Shown here: piece after piece, positions 23,889-35,489 of the stretch
Position numbering within the stretch: position 1 is the stretch's first letter
Layout: the number at the start of each line of letters is the position of its first letter
Translations under genes and position numbers: made by a program
Assembly (NCBI RefSeq): GCF_030272615.1
Contig: NC_081405.1
Location: 609,634,677 to 609,698,676 of the forward strand
Length of the DNA: 64,000 nucleotides
Direction: 5' to 3'
Source of the DNA: Cryptomeria japonica
Lineage: Eukaryota; Streptophyta; Pinopsida; Cupressales; Cupressaceae
Notes under the pieces: generated by a model
What the model was told of the DNA's origin: nothing
What the model saw: the letters and a program-made list of their open reading frames with translations, nothing else
Databases searched by the model: none

Positions 23889-24783
23889 TTAAGAATTTTG
23901 TGCCAGTTTTTGTAGGGTGTTCCACTCTTCATCTAATGGAAGGTCAATATTTTGTAAACTATGGAAAGTCAACTCCAACTTCATCAACATTCCATATTTA
24001 GAAGATTTACTTGACATCACTGTTTCATCCAATACCAAATTTAGAGTTGTAAATGGTTGGATGAATTCCATAAAGCTTTTGGGAGTTGTGTCCTTTGGAA
24101 GCAAGTCTAAATCAGACTTCATTTTTATCTCCATGCTTTTTTTGTAAGCTTCTTCTCCAATGAATTTGTTTGATGTGTCAATAGGCTTAAACAAACCAAG
24201 TTTAATCAAATTATTTTTCTTTTCTTGCAGCTTCACTATCTTTTTTCCACAACTTTCCATAACTTCTAATGTTTCCCTTAGCTTTTGGCATTTTTGAATG
24301 ATAGATGATGTCTTAACTATGGCATCAATGCAGCTCTTAATTCCCTTGGATGCCAAGTAGCTGTCACTAGAACTGTAGACTACTTTCAAAATCTTTTTTG
24401 CCATTTCCTCTTTTGAATAAACATGTATGCTCTTCTCATAGTGCCCTTTGATTTTTATAAAAATTAGTTTCATACTTTCAGTCAATTGAAACCATTCACA
24501 CAACTTGTCACTCCTCTACATTATTTGCCACCAACTATTTTCTTGTATATACTTCATTGTATTTTTCATATTATCTTTCAATCTATCCTCCGAAGTTTTT
24601 ATTTTATCATTTGCATTGTGCAGGTCTTCTTTCATTTATGCACATTTTTTTCTTTCTTCCTCTACTTCCTCTTGCAAATGTATTTCTTTTTCCTTCCCAT
24701 GATCCAATAGGTCCTGCAATTTTCTCATTTCAGCGGCAGCAGACTCATAACTTTCATATAATTTTTGAAAACTCACATTGGTC
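23889..24783 (-). pseudogene. Unrecognised coiled-coil protein fragment
   Basis: One minus-strand frame runs from about 24783 (INLTNVSFQKLYESYESAAA) to a stop at 23889, with only two in-frame stops (TAA near 24634, TAG near 24517). The first 85 residues are Glu/Lys/Leu heptad-like, a likely coiled coil. The last 204 (from MCEWFQLTES at 24503) look helical with FIKIKGHYEKS and LPKDTTPKSFMEFIQPF. No family recognised. The open frame on the same strand above 24783 is Ser/Pro/Thr-rich and is more likely the shadow of the opposite-strand block at 24787-25239. Confidence 0.4.
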
Positions 24784-24786
24784 AAA

Positions 24787-25239
24787 TTGATTGATGGGGA
24801 GTTTTTGATTAACCTAGATTCAATCTTGGAGTGGGTGGTGCTGGGAGTTGGCATTCGAATTAAGGAAGGGGACGACCAGGAGGAATTGCTTCCTTTTATT
24901 TGTGGCCCAGAGGATGAAATCAAATACAAGTGTCGTGAACAAGCCCGAGTGGGGTGAGAAGTGATGGAACTCTTTGTGAAATTAATGAGGGTGGATGAAG
25001 TCCTGAAGGCTTTGCATGTGGTGGCAAGGATGGAGGTTGGCATGGAATTGAGAGATAGGGTTGAAGAAGGAAGGGCCATACAGCTACTGGCAAGCTTGGA
25101 GGGCGACCCCAACTTCGGGTGCCTAAACTGCATTCAAAAAATGAGAGCTGAAGCGACAAAAGGGAAAGCCAAAGCATCGACCTCCGAGGAGGGAAGGGAC
25201 TGGGAGGAGGTGACCCAGGGGGATAGTGAGATTGAGTGA
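24787..25239 (+). pseudogene. Unrecognised acidic protein fragment
   Basis: The frame reads DGEFLINLDSILEWVVLGVG, then FICGPEDEIKYKCREQARVG, one TGA at about 24957, then EVMELFVKLMRVDEVLKALH, and ends KASTSEEGRDWEEVTQGD with a stop at 25239. One stop in 150 codons, a mixed globular composition and an acidic tail suggest former coding sequence. It lies head to head with the minus-strand coiled-coil block across about 24785. Family unknown; a Gag C-terminus of an unseen retroelement is one option. Confidence 0.4.
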
Positions 25240-25875
25240 TCGGCCTATCAGCAATGAACTAGTTTTTTTATCTACTTGCTATAAGCTGTGGGCAAATTTT
25301 GTATCTTGAAACTTTTGAATTAATAGAATGAAAAAATGTTTATCGATAAAATTTTGTATCTTGAAACTTTTGAAATTTTGTATTTTGAATGATTACATAG
25401 TATATATTTATAAAATTATAATCAACCATAATCAATGTACAAATAATTAATGGAACAAATTGAATTTTTTTTTTAATAGCATTACATAAAAAGGATAACG
25501 GTATTAACTTTATTTCCATTGTTTAACAAATAATTGAAATAATGTAGCTCATATACAAAAATCATTTGAAAGAAATTAATTAATAAAAATGAAATAGAAT
25601 TATAGAAAGCATTTTTATATCCATAAGAGTGTAAGAGGCAAAGTGAAACAAACTAGAATTTGAAAAATTATCATTAATATTTATGGTTTTGAAATTTACA
25701 ATTTTTTCGTCTGAGACTTGAGTCCCCCCAAAACTTAAAAGCCAAAATGAGTGAGCCACTGGCAGCTTGTTAGGGTTTAAGGACATAGGAAAAAAAAACT
25801 ATAGGGGGGCAGGGTTAGGGCATACGTAGTGGAATTATTTACAATTTTGCCCTAAGAATATGGCCCTCCTTCCAT
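25240..25875. other. AT-rich spacer
   Basis: No gene seen. A 25-base segment around TTTTGTATCTTGAAACTTTTG is present twice (25297 and 25352). Confidence 0.5.
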
Positions 25876-26457
25876 TTAGAATTCTTCAGACAACATAAGC
25901 TGAGACAATTCTTCAATCCACATGTAGTTTGGAAAGTCATCTAGGAGGAACCATTTCCAAAGGAAGTCCCTACCAAACCACGCCCATTTTCTGTGACGTA
26001 CTAGCTGCTCTGTATTCAGGTTTAGGAGAAATGGTTGCTTGGCCACTGGCAGTGTTTGGTCAGGGAGGAGAAGCTTGGATAAATCAGTCGCCCAAGGGAT
26101 CCCCACCCCTACTTCAGCAAGAACAACAAGAGTAATATCGTCTCCAAGGAAGTCTTCCTTAAAAACCTTCCTCAATAGCATCAACATATCCACCTTGTCT
26201 CCTCTCAGGTCCAGAAGAGATGCTAAGAAGCGGGATGTAAGGTTCGTGTTAACACGATACCTATTTTCATTTCACAGAAATTCTCTGCCCAACACCATCT
26301 GCACATCCTCATTGGTGAATGACCCAACCTCCTTGCAGACTGATTGGAGGGTTGGGTCTCTAACGGAGCCTAGAAAGGCCCTCTGGTCCGATACATAAAT
26401 TCTTCTCAAGTGGATGGGAGTGTCCATCTTGAGAAAATAGATTAACAAATTAAACAA
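25876..26457 (-). pseudogene. Unrecognised 194-codon frame with one stop
   Basis: The minus-strand frame from ATG at 26457 (MFNLLIYFLKMDTPIHLRRI) to 25876 is interrupted only by TGA at about 26272-26274. Composition is that of a globular protein: VCKEVGSFTNEDVQMVLG, then LTSRFLASLLDLRGDKVDML, then WFGRDFLWKWFLLDDFPNYM. I know no family with this pattern. It is on the same strand as the coiled-coil block about 1.1 kb downstream, so both could be parts of one former gene or of a retroelement Gag. Expression is unknown. Confidence 0.45.
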
Positions 26458-27797
26458 CTTGAGCAGTGAACCTATAAACCTGAAATACCGTGAGCTTTGA
26501 CGATTTATCTACCAAATAGCAAAGGCTAATTGAAGATGAAAGAAGTAGAGATTGTATATAAATTGTTGAAGCTCTTGATTGTAATAATTACATCTTTGAC
26601 ACTATTAACTGCTATAAATTTTTTTAAATCTTTCGTATCTTTGCAAATCTTTCCCATAAATGCACTATTGTGCGAAAAATGGAAACAGCTATGAACCAAT
26701 ACCAAATTGGCAAGTATCACATTGGAAGTCGTGGGGACCTAGTGGATTGGCATAAGTGAATAGATATATATTAAATGAATGAAATTATTGATTGTGATTC
26801 ATGACATTTGATACGTGTCTATTAAATCCAATTCCATTCCGGGAACTTTCTAGTGAGCTATGTTCTCTTCAGAAAATTGGCCAAAATAAAACTTCAGCCA
26901 TTGATCTACAATCATCGAATGGTTTAAAATCATTGATATATTTTAGGTATGTGTCACCCTTTACGTGTCAAAGAGGCTGCACTTATTGATACATCGTGCA
27001 GAGTCCGGACTCACTGTATTATGTGATGTGATGTCTATTAATGGCAATGAATTCATGAAATCGCCAATGAATTATATATTGAACCATAAATAACAAAATA
27101 TTCGCCAAAACAAATTAAATAATTTTCAAGCGGTGGATAAAAATTGCCAATACATTTAAATAATTTTCAAGCGGTGGATAAAAATCACCAATACATTTAA
27201 ATAAGTTTTCCTTCGGAGTAAAATTTTTTGCTCATACAATTATATATTTGTTCCTTTTAACAATAATTATTCGCCTCCCACAATAAATATTTTCTTCATA
27301 GAACAAGGTATTATTCGCCAAAAATTTATGGCATTTTTGTACCCTAGAAAAAAAAACGCCAATACAAAATAAATTTTTTCTCATTTTAAAAAAAAATTTC
27401 ACCATCGATATGAAAATTTCCCCTCGAAAATAATGTCTGATTTGCCAGGATTTTACACAGTTTCCCGGGGGGGGTTTCTTAAACTTATCCTTGCTTAGGA
27501 GATACCCTATCAAGAATTTTGACATTTGGTTGTTCGAGGACTTTGAAACACACAGACATATTCTTCATTTATGTAACCTTGTTGTTGCAACAAATATTCA
27601 TTTGATGAAGTATTGTGGTAGACTTCATAACAAGATTTTATGGAAAGTTCATGAATCAAACCATGAGGCAATACTTGACACAATATGGGTTAGAGACGAT
27701 CCTGAAGGCTCACTTGATTGATTCTACGGTTCAAAGTAGAAAGATTTTGAGAATTTTGTATATATCATGAATGAATTGTTCTATATTCTTTTTTTGT
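26458..27797. repeat. AT-rich spacer with a 41-bp duplication
   Basis: TTTCAAGCGGTGGATAAAAA recurs 41 bases apart at 27118-27203. A 76-codon plus-strand frame at 27491-27721 (MLRRYPIKNFDIWLFEDFET) has no recognised relative. Nothing else seen. Confidence 0.5.
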
Positions 27798-28045
27798 GTA
27801 TATAAATGCCCATGAGCTGATTTTTACATGTTTATAGGCATAATTTTGTATATTTAAATGGAAATGAGTTGATTTGTACATATTTAGATTCCAAATTTTG
27901 TATATTAAAATGGCGATGAGCTGAATCACACATATTGTAATGCCAAATTTTGTATAAAATCCCATGAGATGATTTGTAAGGCATTTTTTTTGTGTATTCA
28001 AATAGCCAAGAGCTGATTTGACCATATTTAGAGGCAAATTTTTGA
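27798..28045. repeat. Minisatellite, about 50-bp period, five diverged copies
   Basis: GTATAT plus an A-rich segment, then ATGAGCTGATTTG, then CATATTTAG and CCAAATTTT repeat at about 27798, 27848, 27900, 27952 and 27992. Copies differ at several positions, so the array is old. Confidence 0.7.
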
Positions 28046-28273
28046 ATAATATGTGACAATGTTTTGTGACTATTTTTTGTGTCTATGGTTTGTGACTATG
28101 TTTTGAGTTTATGTGATGTGATAAGGTCAATCATGGCCATTATTGATAAGGTCAATCATGAGCATTCTTGATTCTTGTATAATCATGGAGAATTATTTGA
28201 GTCATTCTATAGTCATTGGAGTCATAGATTGAGTCTAGATACAATTTGAGCAGAAAATATCATTATTGTCATT

Positions 28274-29342
28274 ATTGAGTATGACTCTTGATGTTCTGAT
28301 ACTTAGGGATGCACGAGAGAAGATTTCCTTGCACAAACTTATCTACTCAGACATACTTGTGACATCGATTTATGTAAACAACGAACTGAATCAATTCTAT
28401 CCTCTCTTGCAACTTTGCATTGCATGTAACTGATGGTTTTTGTAGTAGGCAAAAAATGCTACCAATTGAAAATGGCTTTGAGTCATCAAAAACTGAGATA
28501 GAACATTGTAGAGGAGCCTCACATGACCCCATAGGTTCAAACTAATCATTCATATGTGTCCTGGATTGGAAGAAACAATCCGTCAAAGTTTGATAATTTT
28601 TTGGACTTAGGGCACTTGAGAGATGGCATCGGTAGCGCATGAATCTCGATGTTCTAGTGCTTTGGGTTCCATGAGAGGAGCATGCCTAGCGTAAACCTTC
28701 CCACTCAGACATGCTTATGACATCGGTTTATGTACATGACAAACTGAATTAATTCTAGCCTATCTTGCAACTTTGCATTGCATGCAACTAATGGTTTTTG
28801 TAGAAGGTAAAAAATGCTACCAATTGAAAATGGCTTCGAGTCATGAAAAAAAGAGATAGGGCATTGTAGAGGAGACTTGCGTGACCCCATAGGTTCAAAA
28901 GGATCAGTCATATGTGTCCTAGATTGGAAGAAACTGTCCATCAAAATTTCATAAATTTTTGGACTCAGGGCACTTGAGAGATCACGTCAGTAGGGTATGA
29001 CTCTTGACATTATGATGTTTTGGGATGCACTAGAGGAGCATTCCTACCTTAAACCTGCCCACCCAGATGCGCTTGTGATGTCAGTTTGTGCAAATGACAA
29101 ACCAAATCCATTCTAGCCTATCTTGCAACTTTTCATTGCATGTAACTGATGGATTTTGTAACAGGCCAAAAAATGCTACCAATTCAAAATGGCTCCGAGT
29201 CATCAGATACTAAGATAGGGCATTGTAGAGGAGCCTCACGTGACCCCACAGGTTCAAACGGATTGATCATATGTGTCCTAGATTGCAAGAAACAGTCTAT
29301 CAAATTTTGATAAATTTTTTGACTTCGGGCACTTGAGAGATC
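28274..29342. repeat. Tandem satellite, about 358-bp monomer (left part)
   Basis: The landmark GCACTTGAGAGAT recurs at 28612, 28970 and 29329, a period near 358. Monomers share CTTGCAACTTTGCATTGCATG, AAATGCTACCAATTGAAAAT, and CATTGTAGAGGAGCCTCACG with about 10% difference by eye. The Gypsy element inserted in the third monomer, and the array resumes at 60169. Short minus-strand frames over it are chance. Confidence 0.85.
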
Positions 29343-32298
29343 TATGAGGCCCTACCTCGACCCATCCTAGCTTCTTAGCGATTTTCAAGTTGGAACTATT
29401 ATGGATGCTTTATTTTATGCATTATGGATATAGAACTTTATATGACCCCATGAATTTGATAACATTGGTATATTGATGCTTCGTTTCTATACATTATGAG
29501 TATAGAATTTTATATGATTCTAGAATAGCATAACATTGAGATGATGTATGTCATTATTTGATTTGCAAGACTTCATTATGATGCTAGAAATAGATATGCA
29601 TATCTTATGAATGGATTAAATGATGAGGATTATGATGAATTGCTCATGTGAATCACTTTATATGTGGCAAATTGTATTGTATAATGTCAAATCTATGTAG
29701 AATGATTGAATTGTATTCTTGATTACGTGTTTAATATTATATGAGGCTATTGGAAAGTACTAATATTTAAATTGAGATGCACAGGAAATTATCCATGTGA
29801 CCATGAAAATATTATGGAGAATCAAGCCTAGGCCCATGTAGGTTCGTAAAACTAGGGGTTGTCTATTTGGAGAGACAACACCCCGTATGTATCATATTTT
29901 ATTCGTAAACGTAATTGTTTTCATGTGTGTATATTGTATTCATTAAATTTGTTTAAATCATTCAAGGGACAATTGCCTTGTGTATAATTGTGATGTGGAA
30001 TTATTTTGGTAGTGTCACTTGAGACATATGTTGTATGTTGTGTTGGCAATTGTCATTTCACTTTTTGGAGAGATTTATTTTTTGTTTAATTGTTATATTT
30101 CAAAATTATCCTCGAAGGTACCAATAAATCTAGGATAGTGAGCCATAAGGAGTGTCAACTCAGAGTTGACCCGTAGGTTAACTTTAGGTGGACTTTCTAA
30201 GGGTTAAATCAACTCCTAGAGTCACTTTTAGAGCATTTTTATTAGGCCTCATGGGGTATCTATGGGTGAAGGCCAAATTTGGCCATGTGTCTTTTTCCTA
30301 GGGCTTGTTTAACCACCAAAAAAAGTGGTTCTCCCAAGATGGACGAATTCCATCTATAGGAGTGTCATCCTTGGTTAGAGAACCTTATTGGTATGTGTCA
30401 TTCCTCTTCCCCATTGTATTCCTCTTCTTGAGGTGCCTTGGTTAGGGAGTGTGTAAGACTTAGGGAAGAGCAACCAATGGGAGTCCCTCACTCTATCCAA
30501 GAGGTTGGAAGGAGGGAGAGAAGCCTTCTTAGGCTAGAGATTAAGGCTTAGTGAGCTAATCACCCACTCTCCATCTTTGGAGATTTTGGACAATTTTTGA
30601 AAGAAAAAAACAGTTTGAGAATAGGAAATATGGCTAAGTGTTGTAGAAACATTTTGTGGATTGGGCTGCTCTTCTCCAAGCTATCCCTAGAGAACCCCTT
30701 GGCAGATTCAAGGTTGGTGTTTTTCTTTTTGTTTATTTGAAATTTGTATGTAGGATGCCTGAATGTAAATGTGGTATCCTTCCTAGAATTGTATTTGTGA
30801 AAGCGTTATGTGATTCTTTTCCTATATCTGTTTATGCATTTTGTTGTGTTTTGGGAGTATCCAAGACTCTCTTACCCTAGGAAGGGCAAAATGGTCTTGG
30901 GGGTGGAAGGAATTTGACAACCTTAGAGTGAGAGGCTCTCATCATGAGAGTGATCTCAAGGGTTAGTCCATGTGACCCTTGCTGCATTGTTCTGTTTATG
31001 CATTCGGGGGTCATAAGGGGAGAAAATATGGCAGGTATACCTTTGGGGGTCATAAGGATATGGGGTTTAAGATAAGTTTGTTGTGTTCTTGGATGCCATA
31101 AGTTGGTTGTGAGTTATTATTTGACAGATCTCCTCAAGGGTACTTGGTCCACATCCACCCTAGTAAAACATCACAATATGTGATGAAGTTTTAGCCTTGG
31201 GAATGGGATTGTGTTTGTTGTGTTTTTTTCCCTTGCTTGTTTGTGTTTGCTTGAGTGTAACCCATCTAGGACTTGGTTCTCCAAGCTCGGGGTGGCTTCT
31301 ACTAAGCCTAGGCTAGGAGGTGAGCACCCCATGGTCACAACCATATGTTTTATATGCAGGTTGCTTGGAAAGAAAAAAAAAAAAAAAAAGAGAAGAAAGC
31401 TAAGAGTTGCAGATTTTACTTTAAGTTGCAGCAAGAAAGGAAAAGAATGTAATATTGTAAGTTGTTAAAATGAAAGAGTTGGAAATGTAATCTGATATTT
31501 GAGTTGCAAAAATGTAAGTGAAGAGATTTATATTGTACTTATTTTTGTATGAAGAAACACATTATTTTATTTAAGTCCTCATTATTAGAAATCAGAGACC
31601 AATTGGGGTAAATTATCCTCATTGTAAAAGTTGACTATTGTTGTTTTTTAAAAATGTTTTTATAAGAAAAGTGTTGTGAATGAAAGGTTGTAATGTGAAT
31701 GTTGTTTCTTTTCTCTGAAATCTATCCATTATAAGAAAACTATATTTTATTTGAACTTGTCATTTAACTACAATCTGCCCTCTATTATCTCTTTAATTTG
31801 TATTAAAAAAAGGGGGGATGCAGAAAAATAAATGAAAATGTTTTAAGTGTCTTTCCTGCAAAATTTAAATGTTGCTGTAGTTATATGTATTACTATCATT
31901 TTCCTTTATCTCGAAAAAAAAAAGAGATACATATTCAGATTTAAGCATAGTAGAAAAAACCTAGAGATACAGGTAGAAGCCATTAATTTTGTTTTATCTC
32001 TATATAAAAATAAAATAAAAATAATATAATAGAAAATATACAACTATATCTATCTAAGGGCTGCTTGTACATTTCTAACATTCCTGCATCATTATGTATA
32101 AATTTATTCCTTATAAAAAAGATCCTAACCCTAAGAGTTTGGATATGCACATATATATATACATTTAAAAAAGAAAAAGCACATAAATATAACAGAGATA
32201 TATGTTAGAATCTGTTTATATATATATATATATATACATTTAAAAAATAAAAAACACATAAATATAACAAACACATATGTTTGAATCTGTTTGAATTT

Positions 32299-32449
<151 letters not shown>

Positions 32450-32522
32450 CTCACATTTTAAAACATTGTAACTAGGAAAGAAAAAAATAATAATAGACAA
32501 AAATTAAAGGCATAGGGCCAAA

Positions 32523-32796
32523 CCACTATGTGTTAACACAATGGATGGCTCACGAGCTGAGCCACTATGTTTACACATAGTGGATGGTGCGGGAGGTGCA
32601 CACAGTGGTGGCCCACTCACGGGCTGAGCCACTGTGTTTACACACAGTGGATGGTGTAGGAGGTGCCGCCACTGTGTGTAGACACAGTGGACGGCTCACG
32701 ACCGCCACTATGTATACACATAGTGGACGACACTGGCTGCCACTTTGGGTACACATAGTCAATGACACCGTCCACCACTGTGTGTAGGTACGGTGG
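32523..32796. repeat. Array of 22-bp palindromes in left LTR
   Basis: Units of the form CCACTGTGT, 4-base loop, ACACAGTGG. Perfect 9-bp arms occur at 32562-32583, 32629-32650, 32669-32690 and 32705-32726; degraded units at 32523, 32740 and 32775. Starts are 35-40 bases apart, with one gap of 67 that holds a half unit. In two units both arms carry the A/T version (CCACTATGT with ACATAGTGG). The right LTR has the same array at 58698-58904. Confidence 0.85.
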
Positions 32797-34062
32797 TGTC
32801 TAGGGGGAGCCCCACACTGTGAAACCCGACCTCCTCTCAGCCTCTGCCCTTCCATTCGGTCGTCGCCTTGCCCTAATTCGACTACCGCCTTGCCCTAGTT
32901 CGACCCTGCATAACACACATGACACACACAAAAAAAAAAATAATAATAATAATAAACCCTAGCCCAATTCTAGGTTAGGGTAAAAGAAATAAAGAAGGAA
33001 AGAAAGGAATCTTAGTTGTTAAAAAATGCAACCCTAATCCAATTTCAGGTTAGGGTTAGCATTTAAATAATAAAGGAAAATAAGAATTACAACCTTAGCC
33101 CATATTCGGGTTAGGGTTAGCAAATAATATAAAAAAAAGAGAGAGGGATTATTAAATTAATTTAAATAAAATATAGGAGAAGATAATTACTCAACCCGAA
33201 TTAGGGTTTGAGATTTAAAATATTAATTAAAATAAGAAGAGGGGGAAATACTTTTTAAATTTTGAAAAAGACTCTCCCCCATTTAATTTTAGCTATACGT
33301 CTTATTAATTTAAAACTCATTCAATTTGGGAGAAAATTAATTTCAATATAGTTTATTTTATAGAATTTAAAATCAAGATTAATGTTATATGGTTACATTA
33401 ATCACATAATTGATTTAATTTATTTAACTAGGGAAGCTATATAGTTATTTTATATATCCAATTAAATATGGATGTCAAGTGGGAATTAATCTCGGGAAAT
33501 TTTGTAAACGAGAATTATTAATTAATTTAAACAAATTTTTAAACTATGAGGCCAATGTTGGCCAGATTATTTAAATCATCAAATTTGAAGATTTAGGGGA
33601 AATTAAAATTGACTATAGTATAAAATTAGATTTATTTGGCAAATGACATTATTGAATTTGAACCCTTACCAGTTAGATTTAAATAATGAAATTTGTGTGT
33701 GCTCAATTAATTAAATTTTTAAGTTAAGATATCCTCATCGTTATTCAATTAGCCCAGCATAATTTGAAAGCATTTGAGGTATCTAGATATCCCTCGACTT
33801 TAATTAGCAGCAATTTCATTAGGTTAATTGAAATATCTACTTAAATTGAGAGGACCCTCTTAGGGGATAATTAATCCTCATTAATTAATGTCGCTTTTAT
33901 GAGTGAGTTAATTAATCCAATATTAGTGAACGATTCTACTTACATCTTAGTTAAGACAAAACTCTATTGTTTTCATTTTAATGTAGGCTATGTTATGAGT
34001 TTATGTTGTTCAAAAATAATTTGTTGTTCTGTTTTTTGCCCAAAAGTTTGGGCATGACATTT

Positions 34063-34073
34063 TGGTATCAGAG
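34063..34073 (+). promoter_or_regulatory. Gypsy primer-binding site
   Basis: TGGTATCAGAG, three bases after the LTR, matches the initiator methionine tRNA 3' end as in most plant Gypsy elements. Confidence 0.85.
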
Positions 34074-34190
34074 AAAGGTTTCCAACACTAGGAACCTTTC
34101 TCCATTACGTTTCTCTTTAATTATTTAATTTATTAAATTTTTCCCCAAAAATTATTTATTTATTTTATTTTATTTTATTTTCTCATAAGG

Positions 34191-35489
34191 ATGCCTCCGA
34201 CTACGCGACAAGCTCGCAAGCATGGAAGGGGTCCTAAGCGTACATGTATGGCATGCGAGGATGTTGATAGGGAGGAATCAGTTCTAGAAGGGAACCCAAA
34301 GGCCCCTCTCAAACCACTGATTGACCCAAATCGAGACATTTTATTAGCACTTCAGATCCTGGCTGGGATAGTGCAGGATAGGCTTCCAGCAGTTGACTGT
34401 CATATAGAAAATCACAACTCGGGGAGCCATAGATCAGCTGATAGGGAATAGAGTAGGAGTCCACCTCCTAATCCCATAGAGGGCCAGATTAAGCATGAGC
34501 CTGAGTCCATTCATCTACCCAGACCACCTCTAGTAGCAGCACCTGTGTACTTTGAGAGAGCACATCGGGAACTAGGAGATCTGATCAGAGAGGTTTTGCA
34601 CCTCCAGCCACCATCTTTTGGGGGATCTACCGACGGGGTAGAAGTTGAGGCTTGGCTTTTAAGCCTAGATCTGTGCTTTGCTTTATGTTCTTATGAAAGC
34701 AATCTAAAGGCATGAGTTGCAATCCACCTTTTGAGATCGACAACCTCCACATGGTGGAAACAGGAGGAATTCAAGTGCGGTCTAACTGTAGACACCCTCA
34801 CATAGGAGATCTTCACAGAGAGGTTTAGGGAGAGATACCTGTCAGAGCACTTCAGGCAGTGTAGGATAGATGAGTTCCATGACCTCCAGTAGAAGGGTCT
34901 CTCAGTGACCCAGTATGAGAGGAGGTTCATTGAGCTCCTACCTTAAGTGGATTACTCGAAGGATGAGAAGCTTCTCATCAACTATTTTGTCAAGGGACTA
35001 AATGCTAGGATAGCAGGACCAGTGAGGATGGCCTCTCCAAGAAGCCTTCATTTTTCCATGGAGATGGCCTTGATAGCAGACCAGGCCACTGGACAAGAGG
35101 GATCGGTTTCAGAATCGAAACCTGACACCCCAGTCTTTTGGGTTTCAGAAACCCCACTGGAAAGAAAACCACAGAAATGCATCAGGGTCTTATAAACCCT
35201 CTCCTCCATAGAAGTCATAGCGGAGTCAGAGGTAGAGGCCCCTCAGGGATAGTAGGGCTTTAAGCCCAAGCAGTGACAGTCACAGGGTCCTAGACGCAAC
35301 CAGAGAGAATAGGATACATACACACCTCCGGTATGGACTCAATAGTCTTCCAGGGATCGGTATAGTGGTTCAAGTAGGATAGGTGGGTAGCCTTACTATA
35401 GGCCTCAAGGTGCACATTTTCAGGCACGTGGTGCTTGTTTCACATGTGGAGCCATGGGGAACATGGCGAGAGAGTGTCCGTAGGGTCAG
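34191..35489 (+). pseudogene. Gypsy gag
   Basis: The ATG at 34191 begins MPPTTRQARKHGRG. The capsid region is recognisable by PPSFGGSTDGVEVEAWLLSL, TWWKQEEF, and YERRFIELLP then FVKGLNARIAG. At least six in-frame stops occur (for example after SADRE at 34449 and after LKA near 34716). One zinc knuckle at 35436-35477 reads C-F-T-C then C at the right spacing but has Asn where His is required, and a TAG follows it. Gag would form the particle that packages element RNA. This copy cannot. Confidence 0.8.

Noticed and set aside
24636..25133. N-terminal extension of the minus-strand coiled-coil protein
   Set aside because: Ser/Pro/Thr-rich composition is what the reverse strand of the Glu/Lys-rich plus-strand frame (24787-25239) would give; the plus-strand frame looks more protein-like.
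30656..30880. Conserved small gene in the Gypsy LTRs (also 56826-57068)
   Set aside because: Present in both LTRs only because they are copies; amino-acid changes between them are frequent and do not look constrained.
32523..32796. CRISPR array
   Set aside because: Palindromic units at fairly regular spacing superficially resemble one, but the spacers are themselves similar, the units vary, and the locus is a plant LTR retrotransposon.
32980..33125. Telomeric repeat block
   Set aside because: GGTTAGGGTTAG words occur singly, spaced 60-90 bases apart within the LTR, and recur in the other LTR; not a telomeric array.
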